From assembly GCF_022539315.1 (NCBI RefSeq), contig NC_066315.1, forward strand, positions 126,019,374-126,083,373: 64,000 nt of DNA, written 5' to 3'. Shown in pieces: positions 11,401 through 26,651 of this stretch. Numbering within the stretch: position 1 is the first letter of the stretch; each line of letters begins with the position of its first letter. The DNA comes from Serinus canaria (taxonomy: Eukaryota; Chordata; Aves; Passeriformes; Fringillidae). The notes beneath the pieces are model-generated. The model was not told the origin of the DNA, ran no database searches, and worked only from the letters and a program-made list of their open reading frames with translations. The translations under genes and the position numbers were made by a program.

Positions 11401-14400
11401 TAAGACAACATGAAAGAAATGGTAAAGGCAGTTGCTTGATGCAACAATTTCTCAGCCTACAATGGTATGAATAGTATTGATAACAGAGTTTTTTCACAGG
11501 CAGGGAGAGAAATGAGAAGAGAAAGGATAAGGCTTGAAACAGAAAGGGTTGCTTGTCAAGAAATACAACAGAATGAGCAAAAAAAAAATGCTGGCAGGGA
11601 AAAAAATCATTGGAGAGAAGAAGAGGGGAGAAAAAAATATTAAAGGACATTAAGATGACTCAACCTGAAGGGAAGAGAATTTAACTGAAGGATAAAATTT
11701 GTAAAGAAAATAAGCTGAATAAGAGAGCAAAAGTAAAGAAGCATATATCTCAACATTTTATTCCTAACTTTCAAAAAAGTCTCTTTTTTCTGCTGGATAT
11801 TTTTGCCAAATATTTCTTTCTAATAACAGCAAAAAATAACATCCTTGGTCTGGACAGGCTTTCAGCAGTCATTGCTATTTTAAATCAAATATCTACACTG
11901 TAAACCTGATAAGAATATCTACTAAATGTTGGAGGTACATATTTGGGGATTTCAGTGTACTTTATTTTAAAGTAAACGGTGATGTAATTAGTAATTGCTT
12001 GAGTCTCAAAATATTGGCAAGATTCAATTAGAACACTTTCTCAATCAAAACTTTTCTCTTACCTCAGCCAAGTTAGAAGGTAGCTGATGACTACGGGGTC
12101 TCATAAGATGCAGTATCAGAAAGGATTTTGCTCTGACATTATGGATTTGCATGCAAGCAAGGAATCTGATATACCCAAATGAGTGGAATAGGGGCACCTT
12201 GAATAGGTATCCTGCAAGTGATCTGGATGCACGCCTGTCCCAGGTGCTGAAATGAAGGATGAATGCTTAAGGACTAACCTGTCAATTAGCTGCGTTCTTT
12301 TCTTGGGGCAGCATAGAAATCAAGAGGTTTTCATAGAGTGTAGCCTAGGATGGTTTATATTTGGAAGTTCAAATGAACTGGTGGTGCCTTTTTATTAGTT
12401 TTCTTCAGAATTTCCAGAGTGAACATTCCTAAGGAAACCTGAAGGAATTCGCCTAATAAAAAACTGTCCAGGGACACATATTTAGTCCTATTTGTGGGAA
12501 TCTGGATTTACCAAGAAAATGGTAATTGACTGATAGAATTCAGTTTATAGCATTTGTCCATGTGATAACATTTACATTCATTTGAGAGAGACCCTTTTAT
12601 CCTGCATTTAACATGGAAACACTTGATACAAGAAGAAAAGAGAAGTGTGGTTTAGAAATATTCTGACATAACACTCTCTTGCTTCCCGTTTTGTTTCTCT
12701 CTTGGTTCCTATAAAACTTTCCCTGTATCCAGCTTAAATCCAGAAAGTGGAAAACATATCAAAATAACTGAGATGTTGTGATGAAGTAGAGCTGTAATTC
12801 TGCAGCACGCATCAGAGGATTGTCTAAGGGTTTTTTTTAATGTTTGTTTCAAAAATGTTTTGAGGTTTGTTTTAAGGCATTTAAACAGAGAGATAGCTTT
12901 CCACGCCACTGTGATGTACTTAGGATGTGCAACAATACACTCTCAGCTCATAAGAGCAGACACATAGGATTTTTTGGCTCAATAAAGAGCAGCACTTAAC
13001 ATTTTACTTCAACCTAGTAGTAATTCTTTGAGCCTTCTACTCTTAAATTCCTTAGATGGGTTTTTCACTGTGTAAAAATGACAGATTCAGAATCTGTAGC
13101 TTAACTTTCACCTTTCTGCTCTACTAAATATACCCAATTATTGCAAGAAATCATGTCAAGGACATAAACATCTCGATACAGGAGGGATTTGCTGCAAAAT
13201 AATCTTCTTGATAAAGCACCTGTAAGTACAGCCTTTGCAGATCAAGGGTTCTCCTTGTTTTGTTCTCTTAAATATTTTGCTATAAATGCAGAAGCCAATT
13301 TTTTCACTTGCAGGGCATTTTCCTTTCTATTCCCACTTGATATGAATTAAACTGACATTTATTTCCATATAACCTTGTGCACCCTGTATCTTGTATTGTA
13401 GCAAGTGAAAACTGGAATGTGGAAAAACATCCATCCGGAAACATTGTTTTTTTTCTTCATGTCTCTTATCTGCTTATCTGTGAATTGCTGTAAAAATGCT
13501 GTAAAAGAAAGAACTGTGCTGACATTAGTTCCATCCCCCAATAATGTCAATTAATAAGACTCCATGATAAAAAAATATCTGACTACCACAGATTTTGGGT
13601 TTTAGTTTAACTTCTACTCCCACGTGTTAATTTCCAAATAACCCATCTTTTTACCTGTTTAATATTGTTTCTCTGATGCCCTAACAAGACCTTCAAGAGA
13701 AATCCCAGAATCTGAAATTACAGTCTCCATTTTTCTTGCTGTTTCTAAGTTGTCTGACAGAATAAATTGTTGTGAGAAAAATGCTGATTTAACACAAATT
13801 AAATTAATAATATTAACTGAATGAAAATCGACTTCCTTCCAACATAACTCTGAAGTTCCATTTCCTCATAACCTGACCACCAGGTGCAGGTTTGATAATC
13901 ATTTCCAAGTTACACTGACTCAAATTTTCCTTCTTTTTAGATCCTAATAGGGAACTAGAGATCTCAAAGCTTCTAAGCATCACACTTACCACTGACTAAT
14001 TTTATCAGTTTCCTGCCTGGAGGCTTTCCTAGTTAAATAGAGAACCTGATGACCAATCCTCTTTATTGATGACTCAACAATTTACTGATAAGCCAAGGCA
14101 AGCAATCAGCCTGAATGCCCATGATCTTATTTTGGTTCCAAAATTTCCCTGCTTTTATGAACTCCTTTCCCATGGAAAGTACTGCTTCTCATCCAAAGGA
14201 GGTGAGTTATGTCTGAGAAGAAGAGAAGTTGCTTTGTTTTACAATTTCAGGATTTAGAAAATAGTTTATAAAACTCAAGCTCTGTGCAGGCTCAAGTCAG
14301 ATTGCATTTTTGCAAGGTGTTCTATCTGGTGCTATATCCCTTCCTTGATATGCAGGCATGAATCCTAACTGTTTAATGGCCCATAGAAATAAAAAATTAC

Positions 14401-17400
14401 TCTTTGCAACCATGTGAGGAAAATTATTTCTCTCTGCCTGGCTTTTGGTGAGATTCTATTGGGTTTTCACATCATCTCTTTGCTGAATTTTCAGATGACA
14501 GATATTAAAGCTGTCATTATAATTTAATGAAATTGCTGTTTTTCGAACACATGGTCTGAAGTCCTGAAAATGTAAGGAACATGTTTTTAACAACTTTTGG
14601 CTAAATAGAGGAGCCCTGGTGGAGATCAAAGTGCAGACAAACCTAAGGAGCAGGAGTTTCTGACAGTACTTCCTGTCAGGTGAAGGCAAGTCAGTGGAAG
14701 TGCCAATCTTTGTGTGCACTTTGCTCAGTGTGGTAGTGTGCAGATTTTGTAAAAATTCAGTCTCAGCTGGGATTGTAAATGCATCAGTATCTACCTGTGA
14801 ATTTGGTTAGACAGCTGAGTGAGGATGCATGGACAGCAAAAGGAAAGACACAGTATACCATAAAGGAGGTCTCTGCATGGTTGATTCAGGAACCAAGACT
14901 TCTCTGGGATGTTGCATGACAATAATTTCTCCACTACCACCACATAGTATTTTGGACAGGGATAAGCAGCAATGAATTGTCAAAAATAAAGTTATAAGAC
15001 TGTGAGCCAAAACACATCAAGCTGCAGCAGGGAAGGGTGACAGTCTCCCCAGGGTGATCTCCTCTAGATTCTTGTTGATCAGATGTATTCTGAATGCAGT
15101 TTAATTCCATAATCTTCACTCAATTGAGCTGATCAGACCTTCCTGGGCTTATATTTGTGTCCCCTCAGGCTGACATGCAATGTCTTGTAGTCTGACTGCA
15201 AAAAGCACTCAGCAATAACAGCTGAGATGTAATGCTAGTAACACTCACCTCTCTGCCAAATCCATTGGTTTGTCTGGGTTAGCATGCAACCTCTACTCTT
15301 GGGAAAAGAGAGCTTGATACCACAAACCACTTGTGATTTAAATACTCACACCACAGCTGGCTTTCAAACGCTGCTTCACACCTACTTCAATGCAAATGAA
15401 ACTAAATCACTCGCCTCACTTTTCTCCCTCCTCCATAAACTGAAGCTGCCTGAGCAAAGATGCAACAGCCATAGATCACTTCTGAGGGCCCATGCCTTGA
15501 GAAGTGTCACGTCCCTTTTTGCTGTTTATTGGGAGATCTGCCTAGCCAAATGTAACTTGAGATATGTTGGAGAATACTGAAGTCTTAGAAACACAGGAGA
15601 TCAGGTAAATAACAGAGTTGAGCGGACATCAATCTGTTTCAGAGATAGAAACTCTGAAAACAAGCCTGCTTAAAGGCAATGATAGATCACAACTTGGCAG
15701 CTGGACCTGGACATTTTCTAAACCAAAACTGTTTGGAGAACACAACTTCATGAAATGTTTTTTGCTCTCTGAAGGCTCAATTTTGAACCTAGTTAGTTTT
15801 TGTCAGCCAAATGGGACCATGATGCCTAGAAATAGTCCTGTGACTTTAAAGATCACTTCTGCAAACACAGCACTGATTTTCTATAAGCTGTTTAGCTGTT
15901 TATTTCTACTTGCAAGGGCCAGTTAGAATCTCAAGTCTATTTTTCCCTGTTAAAATGAATATTTATTGACACAACCCTATATTTCTAAATTTGTTGCTGA
16001 AACATCAAAGTGTTTCTAATGAGATTTTAAATAACTGCCTCTCATGACATAAACTTTAATGTATATATCAAATTGCCTAAGCATGAAAACAATGTGCTAA
16101 GCAAAACCAAGCAATTCCTTCCTCTTCAGTTCCTGAAATCAGATTGCAATGCAGTGTTACAATGTAATGCATATGGCCAAAAGTACTTTCAAAACTTTTA
16201 AAATAGGTTGCTTTTACTGTGCAGGAAGAAGTCAGCTCCTTTGTACTTTAGATAAATTAAGGCATGTAGGCTTTTCTATGTTAAATCAATCCCAGTCTTT
16301 GCAAATACTTATAGGAAATTATTAATACTGCAGTTTCAAGACTGTTTAGGGATATACACATTACTAGAGGGATCTGAAAGGAAGAAAATCCTAATAAATA
16401 CAATTAAGTCAGTGATTTCAGGGACTGTTATTACAAACAACAAAGTTATTGGCTTACTTAATGACAAGAGATCGTCTAATTGCAAAATTGTACTGACCTG
16501 GGTAAATCCTGAATCCCCAAAGAAAATACTCTTCCTTTAGCTATAAAACCACTTTTTCTACAGTAGGATACTGCTGTCTTTGAATTTGTAACACTCTCAC
16601 CTTTGTCAGAATTTCCCAAACTGAGGTTTTGTTATATGAAAATCATCTTTTCCTCAAATGTTTTTGCTCTTCTCTGATGTAACTTAGGATTTGATTTTCA
16701 TACTGAAGCTGCATGATTTCAATGGAAGAATAATCAGTTTTCTATTTTACCCTCTTAGAATATAGCAAGATTGGGCAATTTCAAAGTGAACTGCTTTTAC
16801 TACGCTTTATAAACATTTTGCTTAGTAATTTCTCATCCTCATCAAACATTGCAGACTAAGTCACTGAGTTTTTTATTAGATTCCAGTAATTTGAATTCCT
16901 CCTCTGTGCTTCCTAGGTCTCCCCTCTTCATAATGAAGAAACAACAACAGCGTTTACCATCCCTTAAATTTTGCCTTTCACTTTAGCATTATTCCTTTTA
17001 TTTCTATTAGTTTATTAAAACAATTTAATGCATTTTTCACTTCCATTTTCCACTGCTGCATCATATTAATTTACAAGGGATCCCTTTTTGTTCTCTTCAA
17101 AAATGGCAATGACTATGAGACCAAGAATACATTTCCCTGAAAAAGGCAAAGCTTGGGTTTTGTTACTGAACAACAGGCTTTATAGTTAGAAAGACACATT
17201 GGTCAGTAGTTTGAGATTTTTATTTTTCTTCTTGAATTCTCTGTAGGCTTATTATTAGGCTGACTTCTTAAAGTTAATTCAAAGAAAGGATCATTACTTT
17301 AATAAAGTGTACATGTAACTTGAGTTTTGAGAGAAATGGTAAGAAAGGATATAATGGGATGTGCAGAAATATGAGAAGGAATATAATGGTGAGATTAAGA

Positions 17401-17795
17401 GCTAGGTAGCAGCCAGAGAATGTAAGGTACCTTTTTTTTCCTTCCAAATTTAAGCTAGATCTTAATTGAAATCTGGAAATCACCAGTGATGTGCAAACTA
17501 GTAAGGATAGGAGAGACAGAGTTGACGGGAGTGGAGAATTCTCCTCTTCCATGTTGTCCTGTATGAGAAGTTCAACCCAGTCCAAAAACCACATCACTTA
17601 AATCTTCATTTGTTGATGTGATTTTCCCCAGACAAATTCCTAGGGCTACTGTGCTTGCAGTAGGAGCTAATTCATTCTACCTGAACAAGTGCTTTTTCTC
17701 AGTAGAAGGGATGCCCTCTTTGAATGCAGGCATGTCAAAAGAGTCCCTTTTTCTACATGATAAACTCTGTTACACATCTATCCTACTGTTTCCAG

Positions 17796-17877
17796 ACATC
17801 CTTAGGGCATTTGAAGTGTTTAGTGATGAAACAAATCAAGGCAGTTGGAGAATCACTCACAGACAATTTCAGTGAAG
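17796..17877 (+). other. exon-like open segment, unidentified
   Basis: A good acceptor (polypyrimidine CTGTTTCCAG ending at 17795) and a GTGAAG|GTAATG donor enclose 82 bp. The frame starting at 17796 is open for 27 codons; the other two frames contain stops. The short length makes chance a serious explanation, and I do not recognise the peptide. Confidence 0.12.
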
Positions 17878-20183
17878 GTAATGAATGTGTGGATGGATGT
17901 CTTTTCCTAATTGTACCAAACATGCAAAGTATGACATTTCTATAAATTATTCTTATGATGCAAACTCTTACTGGGTTGTGAAAACTTCCCAAAAAAGCAC
18001 TAATGTCTATTAGTGGCTTCCATTCCATAAACTTTTTCTCTCAACTCCTCTATAAAGGCAGTATTATGCTTTTCTCTCTTCATCAATAGCAAATAACAGT
18101 ATTTTTGTAATGAACTCCTAGTGAAAACTAAATGTAAGACTTACATAATTGATGCATTGTATCATGGATCCAAATAAGAAGATGTCCTACATTAATTCAT
18201 TCCATAGAAAAAAATCTTTACATTTTCCATGAGAACCAAAACCAGAGGTTTTGGGGAAAAAAACTGTATGGTAAAACCAACTATCCACAGAGAAACAGTT
18301 TTGATATAAATATAAATATAAAACTCTCTTATTTATGTGTAATTTTAATTGGGTATATCTGGAAGAAAAACTGTATCTGAATTTGGTGTCTTTACTAATA
18401 AGATTATGTTGTTTTAAACCATAGTGATCATTAATACTCAGGCCTCTGCTAATTTCCCCATGGAAATGAGTTTCCACCTCCAAGGATTAGTAGAGACTTT
18501 GAGTGTTAGCAAATAACCAAGTACTCTTAACATATATTCTATTGGATGCGTTGCCCAGTCATTACCTTGAATTCAAATATTTGCTCATACTTGAAAGTAG
18601 CCATCACTAACAAAATAATTCTAAATATAATGCTAATATAAAACCATTCTGGAAGGAAATTTTCCTTTAACTTCAGTGAAAGCAAAATATGCTTACCTGA
18701 ACTCGTTAAGATTCAGATAAATTATACATATATTTTGGGACTACTGGATTTCTGTAGGAAACAACCAAGTTAGGAAATGGTGGAATTTTTGGTTCAATTT
18801 TTTTCTTTGTACAATCATCTTCTGTGTATGTATTGTAGTTCTCTATCACGTCATCACTTGGTACTTTTTCACAGCATCTGTGCTTCATTCAAGGAGAACA
18901 GAGACTGTGGTATGGAATGAATAATAGACTTTTAATAACTAAGGTCACTAGACAGAGGAATATTGCTTTCTTTGTTAGAAATCTGGGATGTGTAATCCAC
19001 AAAGCAGGAAGTTTTGCTGTTATAGTTGTATTTTCGGATCTGGATGCAAACTCCAGCATTTTCTCAAGTACTTGATAGGAGTTTCTTATTTTCCTTCAAC
19101 TTAGCCTCTGAAATACATGAAATTCATTGTTAGGTCTTATAAAAAATTAATTGAATAATCTTTGTGGAATTTCCTTTGATTTAATACACAATGGAGAACC
19201 CTAGGTGTAAGTGAACAGTTTTGTATTTAGTGCAGAAGCTCAAAGGATGAGCTGTAAATAATACATGGTAATGCAACTTCACTGAGGATAGAAATAATTT
19301 TAAATGTAGTAATTGCTCATTCCATGCCACTATTTACTGTGTGCCCTGAATGAAGCAGGAGCTCTGTGGAAAGAGCAATATGCAGTCAGAAACTTGAAGT
19401 CTGTGTTAGTAAACACAGGGGGAATTAAAGTTGACCAGATCGTCTGACTGAAATTGACTCACATCCACCCACTGTGCTTTACACAGAAAGTTAACATATG
19501 CTTCTTTGAACTCATGAATATATAAATATCTTTAGTGTTCTCTTATATAATTGATTCCACAATCTGCCAACAGGTGTTTTAAAAATTCTTTACCCCTTTA
19601 GTCCATTTAAAGAATGAAGCAACAAGGAGTCTCTAGATGACCAAAGATTATCTGCAGAATTCTGAATTATCTCAGCATCCTCTCAAATGGTATCAAATCT
19701 TCAATACATCTACCACAGAGTCACCTTACACATGAGTTTGATTCATTTCAGAATCACACTTTGTTTTGGGGTTTTTCTGCAGACTTATGATATTGACAAG
19801 TATGACAGGATTTCCTCTTGTGCCTCTTCCAACAGATGGATCCTCTTTTTAGCAGAAAGTCTTAATTACTAAATGCATGTATTTGCAAATTTTGTTATTT
19901 GGATTCTTTCTTTCTCCATCAATTTTCTTGAAGAATTTTCTTTCTGCCTTCTATGACATCCTTATTCTCCTTCATGTAATGTCATTCCTATAGTACTTCC
20001 TAATCTTTGTGTACAGGTCACTCATGAAAGACCAATAAGTAAGTTATTTCATGCTAAGCAGTTTTAAAGAAAAGCCTCATCTTGCCTATATGAACCAATA
20101 ATTTCTAATATGGACCCATTCAAAGCGTCTTGGTGAAATCCAAATTTATCATATTTATCCCAATTCCTGATCTAGATTTAAAA

Positions 20184-20225
20184 ATCCAATAATTTTGTAA
20201 AAAAAAAACCAGAAAATTATTGGAT
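20184..20225. repeat. 13-bp perfect inverted repeat with 16-nt loop
   Basis: ATCCAATAATTTT at 20184-20196 is the exact reverse complement of 20213-20225. The loop holds an A-run. It could be a chance foldback or a remnant of an AT-rich mobile element. Confidence 0.75.
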
Positions 20226-23200
20226 GTCTTGTTTTCTGTAAATTCAGATTTCATATTATCCTTTAGCTGTCTAATGCTGAAAAAACCCCAAACAAACTGC
20301 AGTGCAAAACCCATAAAAATAACATTCTTACTGTTTAAGCCCTACTAAGAATCTTACTTGAATGCTAATACAATTTATTTGACAGTTTTCCCTGCTACTT
20401 TAATGCATGTATTAATGTGTGTCTTTAATGTGCTGGTGTGTCCCTTCTGTTTGCATCTGATTCTCTTTCATAAAATTATGATCTATTCTATTATGCCTAT
20501 TTGTATTGCACACATTTCCTTGAAAGTAACCTTGACAAAAAGAAAACAACAGAAAAAAAAAAGATGTGGTTCTGGTGAGTTCTGTGTCTGGCTGCTTTGC
20601 TGACTCTGTTGGCTTGATTTCATCAACTGGAATGTTTTGGTAGCAGTTGTCTAAGGGTCAATTTGCTGTAGGGCTGTCCTGTCCTTTTAGATGGCATTTA
20701 ATTTTCAGTTGTATAAAAATGTTCTGCCTCTTACATGGTGTTCTACAAATGCCTTCTGACATCCATCCTCAATGTCTTTTATGGCAAAGGAATGCCTGGC
20801 TCCGCTATGTCTTTATTTATTAGACTGTAAAATATATGCAGTGCATTCTATCCTCTATGTGTGTTTTGCATGTTTATAAATACAGATCAGTTAGTTTCAT
20901 ATTTCTCTGCAAGTCAGAATTTAAATCTCATTCTGTCGTTTATACTCTAATAAAGATAATTGCAGATGTATTCAGGGCAGATTTCCTCGGCCTCCTTTCA
21001 CTTTACAGTTAATGGTATTTACTTTCTTGGTTTAGCACATATTTGTGAGATATAATAATTATACCACCTGCCTCATTTAATCACTCTCTATTCTTTTTAT
21101 ATATCAGATATTGGTGGAAGTGGCAATGCCTTACTGTGAAAATTATGTATGGATAGGCCCATGAGCTTGAGAGGCTACAATATAAAAATACAGTTTTATA
21201 TACAAAATTCTGTAAACCAAAATGTGACTTTTTATTTTTCTTTTTGTAACAAATCACTATTTAGAAGGTCAAACTGGTATCTTGTCATTTCCAGAAATCG
21301 AATTTTCCAGCCTTTTACCAGCTACTTTAAAGCAGCTGTGTATGTTATAAAATAATTTCATGGAGAGCATTTATTTTCCTCTTCACAGAAGAAAAACTGG
21401 TAGAGAAGAATTCTCAATTGTACCTCTAAAATTTTTACTCATTTATTTGCAGACAACTAGAAATCATGCCTTTTGTCTCTTTGTCATCAGATAGAACACC
21501 TGCAGATGTTTTGCAATGAAATACTAAATCAAGATGTTAGCTCTGATTCTCTCTTTATTAATAATTAATTTTGTAGTACTAGAAAAAGATGGACCACTCA
21601 GTATCTATTAAAGGTTCAAGCTGATGCAGTGGCTTAAGATACTAGAAGCCTACAAAATTTTGTTGCCATCTCTCTTCAAGAGCTTACTTGCAACAAAATA
21701 GACATGAAGGATTCAGATGTTCAGCATTTCCAGTGCAAAGTCCAGCAGTTTAGGATAGATTATTCTCAGCAGCTGGATACTGCTGTTGAAAACTGTTTGC
21801 ATACTTCATTCCTCAAGCATGCACACATGAGATCACATACTGACAGCTGACGTCTGCCATTGCACGAAGGCTCTGTACTTTCTGTTACTTATCTAAAGTA
21901 ACAGTACACTGATTTAGATCTCTTTTATAGAGATTTAAGCAATTATGGGAGGGGCTCAAGGGGGCTCACATTATTGCCATAGTTCAGCCAGTGGACAGTA
22001 ATTTACTGAGCCACTACAGCTTCATTAGAGTAGGCACGAAAGCTCGGCTTCTCTGTCTGAAAACCAGAGATAACGTTCCCTCTCAGTTCTCTTGAGGACA
22101 CTGTGAGGATTAAAGTTTGTACACTGCTTCAAAATGTAAACTACTGCATCAAATGAATCCAGCACTAAAATGATGCCACCGTATGGAAAAGATAAGTGAA
22201 CTTGTTCAGTCTGCCAAAGAAAGTAAAGCAGCCATGGGCAACAGGAATGCTCCCTCTCTGAGATGTGCAAGTGTGGTGTGGATCTCTAAATACTAGAAAG
22301 TCGACAGGAGGGTCAAATCTCTGAGAAAATAAACTAGAACAGACATTACAGCAATGTCTTTTGTCTAATTAGGTGTATGTGTCTTTATTGGGCTGCTGTG
22401 TGCATATGTATGCAGTTGTAAAAGATTACTTACGAAATTTTTCTGAAAAATTAGCTGACAGACAGTTTAATATGGCTGTGGAAGTGAAATTAACTCCATG
22501 GCCATTCTTTGAACAGCAGAATTTATTTGTCATTTATCAAAGTTTAATATATGCAGCCTGCCTCATAAAGAGTAATAGAGAGGAAAGGGGAGTGAGGGAA
22601 AAAAGGGAAGAGTGAAGCATACCACAGATTATGCTTTTGAAACTGTCCCAGCATTACTCTGCTTGCTCTGTTTAAAAAAAAAGATGATCAAAGGACTGAA
22701 AGTGCAACATCCTTTGAGAGTTGCCAGGCAAGTGCTCTGTGATGACTGGCTTTTGTGCAGCTCAAGCAGCAGTCTGTTCTGTGCACTATCCGGGCTCTCA
22801 TTATCGCTCATCTGTCAAACCTGCAGCTGTGAAAAGTGCTGGGGTGAAGGTCAACTTGTAAAGTAGCAGCAGTAGAAGCAGACATGCTCTACTCTTTGGT
22901 GAGTTAGTTGTCAGTTCTTATTCTTTTACAAAGTTAATCCCCCCCTCCAGGACTAAATTGGTGATGAATGTTGTTCCCTTCCTTTGCACTCTGACCTGTC
23001 CACAGGAGGTGCTAAAGGAAGCTTTTTATTCCCAATTACTCCAAGAACATGGAAACCTGTGACTGAGGGATGATAAATGGATGTAATTTGTCCTTTTGGG
23101 AAATTCAGAAGAGTCAGGTTGCACAGCAATTTTTTTTTCAAGATTTAAGAAAAACAAAATCCAGTAAAGATGTATCTGGTAATTTTTTTTTAAACTGTGA

Positions 23201-23558
23201 CTGCACTGCTTTACAAATGGTGGCATTAAAATCAGATTGTCACATAACAGATAGAAAAGAATCCATACATCAACTAATCAGTTCCCATGTGCAAGGCTAA
23301 TCACAGAGCTTATCCCCCTACTGGCTGATCAAAATCCTCCTCTGTCTTGGTGGAGGACACCTAGGAGTAAATCTCCTGCAAGGTAGTGAGTGTCACCTAA
23401 ATTTTGTCATTAAAGCCCTATTCTTGCCCTCTCACTGAAATTCATAAAGTAAATAAATATCAGTTGGTAGTCTCCTGCAAATCCTTAGCCAAAGACTAAA
23501 ATATTACCAGTAGTTAGGGTCTTAAATTTCTATCACCATTTTTTATAGGTTTGGAGTT

Positions 23559-23640
23559 TTTTGTTGGGTTTTGTTTGGTTTTTTTAAATGGGTTTTTTTT
23601 GTTTGGTTTTTTTTTTTTTGTTTAGTTTCAAGTTTTTAAA
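23559..23640. repeat. T/G-rich low-complexity tract
   Basis: Repeated TTTTTGTTTGG-like units and T-runs, consistent with a decayed simple repeat. Confidence 0.75.
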
Positions 23641-24259
23641 TTTAAATGAAGTTTAAATATCCACAGAAGATTCTTTTTTAAGTGATGTACGTAGTCAGAC
23701 CGATAATTTCTTTTAAAAGTTTTTCATGTAATATGGTTTGTGGAAAAAAAAAGCATACTACCTATTGACAGCTGGGTATTCCTGATAAAAATATTTTAAT
23801 CACCTAAAAACTGGAAAGCTCTTTAAATTTCTGGAAGAAACCCAGAGTAGCTTTGATTCTCAAATGCTCCCTTGGGACATTGCAAGTTAAGCCATGAGTT
23901 CCCCGTCAGTATTATTAGCTATAGTGAGCTTGTTCCCAGGTTTCTCAAATTTTTTTTGCCTGAATTTTTGGTCACAGGTGTAATGCTGATTCAGTGATAC
24001 AAAATTACTTACCAACTTTATTTTGATGTTACCACACTGTTCAAGACAATGTTATGAAAATAAGGGGTTTCACTTTATCAATACCTGAATCCCTGATGGA
24101 GGTAGCATCTAGCCTGTTTCCTTTCTTTTAGCCATTAATAATTTCAGGTTCTGAGCATAGGTGCTATTCCAACTGGAAATGGGAATCCCTGCTCTCTGAA
24201 GAATAGTGTCTCAGGTCCCTGGCATCTTCACCTATCCCTGAAGCCACCTGTGTCAGGTT

Positions 24260-24300
24260 GGAACTATTTGGGAGCTGGGACTATTTGGGAGTGGGACTAC
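24260..24300. repeat. 16-17 bp tandem repeat, about 2.5 copies
   Basis: GGAACTATTTGGGAGCT (24260-24276) is followed by GGGACTATTTGGGAGT (24277-24292) and a partial third copy GGGACTAC. Copies differ by one substitution and one deleted base. Confidence 0.8.
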
Positions 24301-26651
24301 CTTTGTACCACTATTAGGGCTCAGAATTGGTGTTTGAGGTGAAATACCCTTAAAAAACCAAAAAGAATATGTTGTAAAAAACATATTTCTTCACACTAGC
24401 AAATTCCACAAAGTTATCCTGATGTTAACTTAAGTCTGTCTGAAAAGATTTCTTGGACCCCAGATAGATTTTGTGAATAAAAGTCCACAGACAAATTGCC
24501 CTGGAGAAAATTGTTGCTAAGTGCTTTCACTTAGGATATAGAAAATAAAGCATAAAGTCCCTTGTTCCTCAGGCTAGAAATGGATTAGAAACGAAAATTT
24601 CATGCATGCTATGAGTATCAGCCCTCTGATATTGGCCATCTCTCCCAAAACTCTTGAAAGCCGGTTTTGTTCACATCAGGAACTGAACACAAACTACAGA
24701 AATCTGACATTTATCATAAGATGAAAACCTTGTTTTCCATCCAACCATATACTTCAGGGAAAAGAGACAGCAAGAATTCATCTTTATTTTTTGTATATAA
24801 ATTGAGAATGAGATACATTAAAGAACTATTTTACTAGATACTTCTGTGGGCTTTGGAGTGGTCAAGAGATACCATAAATGTTGTCCAGAACTGAAGTAGG
24901 AAAATCACTTTAAAATTTATTTTATTTAAGCAAAACTTATGCTATCAAAGCTAGCTCTTTCTGAGCAACTGAAGTATATAACACATTCTGGCAAAATCTT
25001 GAAATAAAATAAAGCAACATGGCTCCTTCAGATCTAATGGAGTTGAGCTGCTTTGTACCAAGTCAGCAGCTGTCACCTGTGCCTGGTGCATTTCTGTGGT
25101 TTGGTTTGGATATTTGGTCTGTCACAAAGTTGAGGTGTGATGTGCTAATACAGAGTTTGTCTTGTCAGCCAAGTTAGACTGAGCAAACAGCTTTGTGTGA
25201 GAACTTCAGGGAACAGCTCCACAAATTCCCCAGGGTAGCTTGGAAAGTAGAGTCCTTCTAAGGGTGAACTTGGGTGTTCATGAAACAAAAATACAACACA
25301 TATTAATTCAAAATTATCTGATCTTTTCCTTGTCCCACTGAATGAATTGGATGCTTTTTTTATTTCAATATTTTGTCCTGAAGATTCCTTTTGCTGGAAG
25401 AATAATGAGGAACCATGGGTGTGGTATTTTGAAGTCTTGCACTATCCCTGTCTGTGCATCACAGTTATAGTTACTGTCAGACATCTGCCTCATCAAATAT
25501 CTCAAGGAATGGTGGCTTAAAATGATTTTTGCTGTTGTACAGAGTATTTATTTAACTGAATAATTACAGCCATCTTTATAAGGGCAGTCCAAGTACAAAA
25601 TGCCTCTATCTGTGCAAAAGCCAATCAGTAATTTACAGGTGACATTATTTTTCTAAGTGAGAGTTTTTTCTGATATTCCTTTGCATTTTCCTTTACAATA
25701 AAATCACGGTAAGAGGAATATTAATTAAAGATCATAAATTAGTTAGAGTGAAAAATCTACTTAAATTCCTTTAGTCCTAATTTTAGAGATATTGAATCAA
25801 TCTGCATTATTTTAAGTGGTAGCTTTCTTTTAAGGCCTTTCATTTATTTATCTTAAGTACAGTTTTAATTTCTTCAGGATTTTATGGGGAGATACAGTGC
25901 CATTAAAGTGATCTGATAAAAATTTAAGAAAATATAAAACCCAAAATAACTTTGTTTTATTGAAAATGAAAATATATCAAAGTGATATGGTAACAGTCAA
26001 AGCTTAAAATATATAATAAGAGGCAGCTGAACTTCAGCAGTTTACTATCAACATGTTGGGGGTTTTATTAGCTATATGAATCTCTCATATAGCTACAAAA
26101 ATAAAGCTGCAGCTGTGAATGCAGTGAACTATCCCACCATGTAATTGCAATACCACCATGGGTATGTGAAGCCTTGGGAGACTGATGGAAGTTGTTTCTT
26201 GATCTCAGTCGTTGCACTTTTATTCTGAAGTTTGGTATGTGAAGTGTTAGAGAGTTTAAAGAGATGTTTGTCACCATAAGGAATTCCTCCAAATGCTAAA
26301 ATATCAGGTGAGGTCAAGCATTCTTACACATGAAATATGTTATTTTGGTCTTCTGTAAAGGGTGGCTGCAGAAGAAAGGATGGAACAGCAGGTTTAGACA
26401 AAATATTATGCAAAATGATTTCAAGTGGCTAGACTTGGAACAGAGTGTTAGTGTGTCTGGTGCCTTAAACATCTGGGTGTTGAACCCTTATTTGAGCCTC
26501 TGATAAACAGCATGTGCTTCACGCATATTTCAGCAAATTTTTCTGCCTTTAAAAGGGAAAGCAGTGGGAATAAGGTTTCAGCTCTTTAAGTGTTATTTCC
26601 CTTTTACACCATATGTGAAAGTGCCAAAAAGAGAATGGCCACAATAAGGCC

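Noticed and set aside
15284..15926. Two consecutive plus-strand frames of 98 and 102 codons
   Set aside because: They are in different registers, with no recognisable domain and no splice or promoter support. Chance frames are expected at this density.
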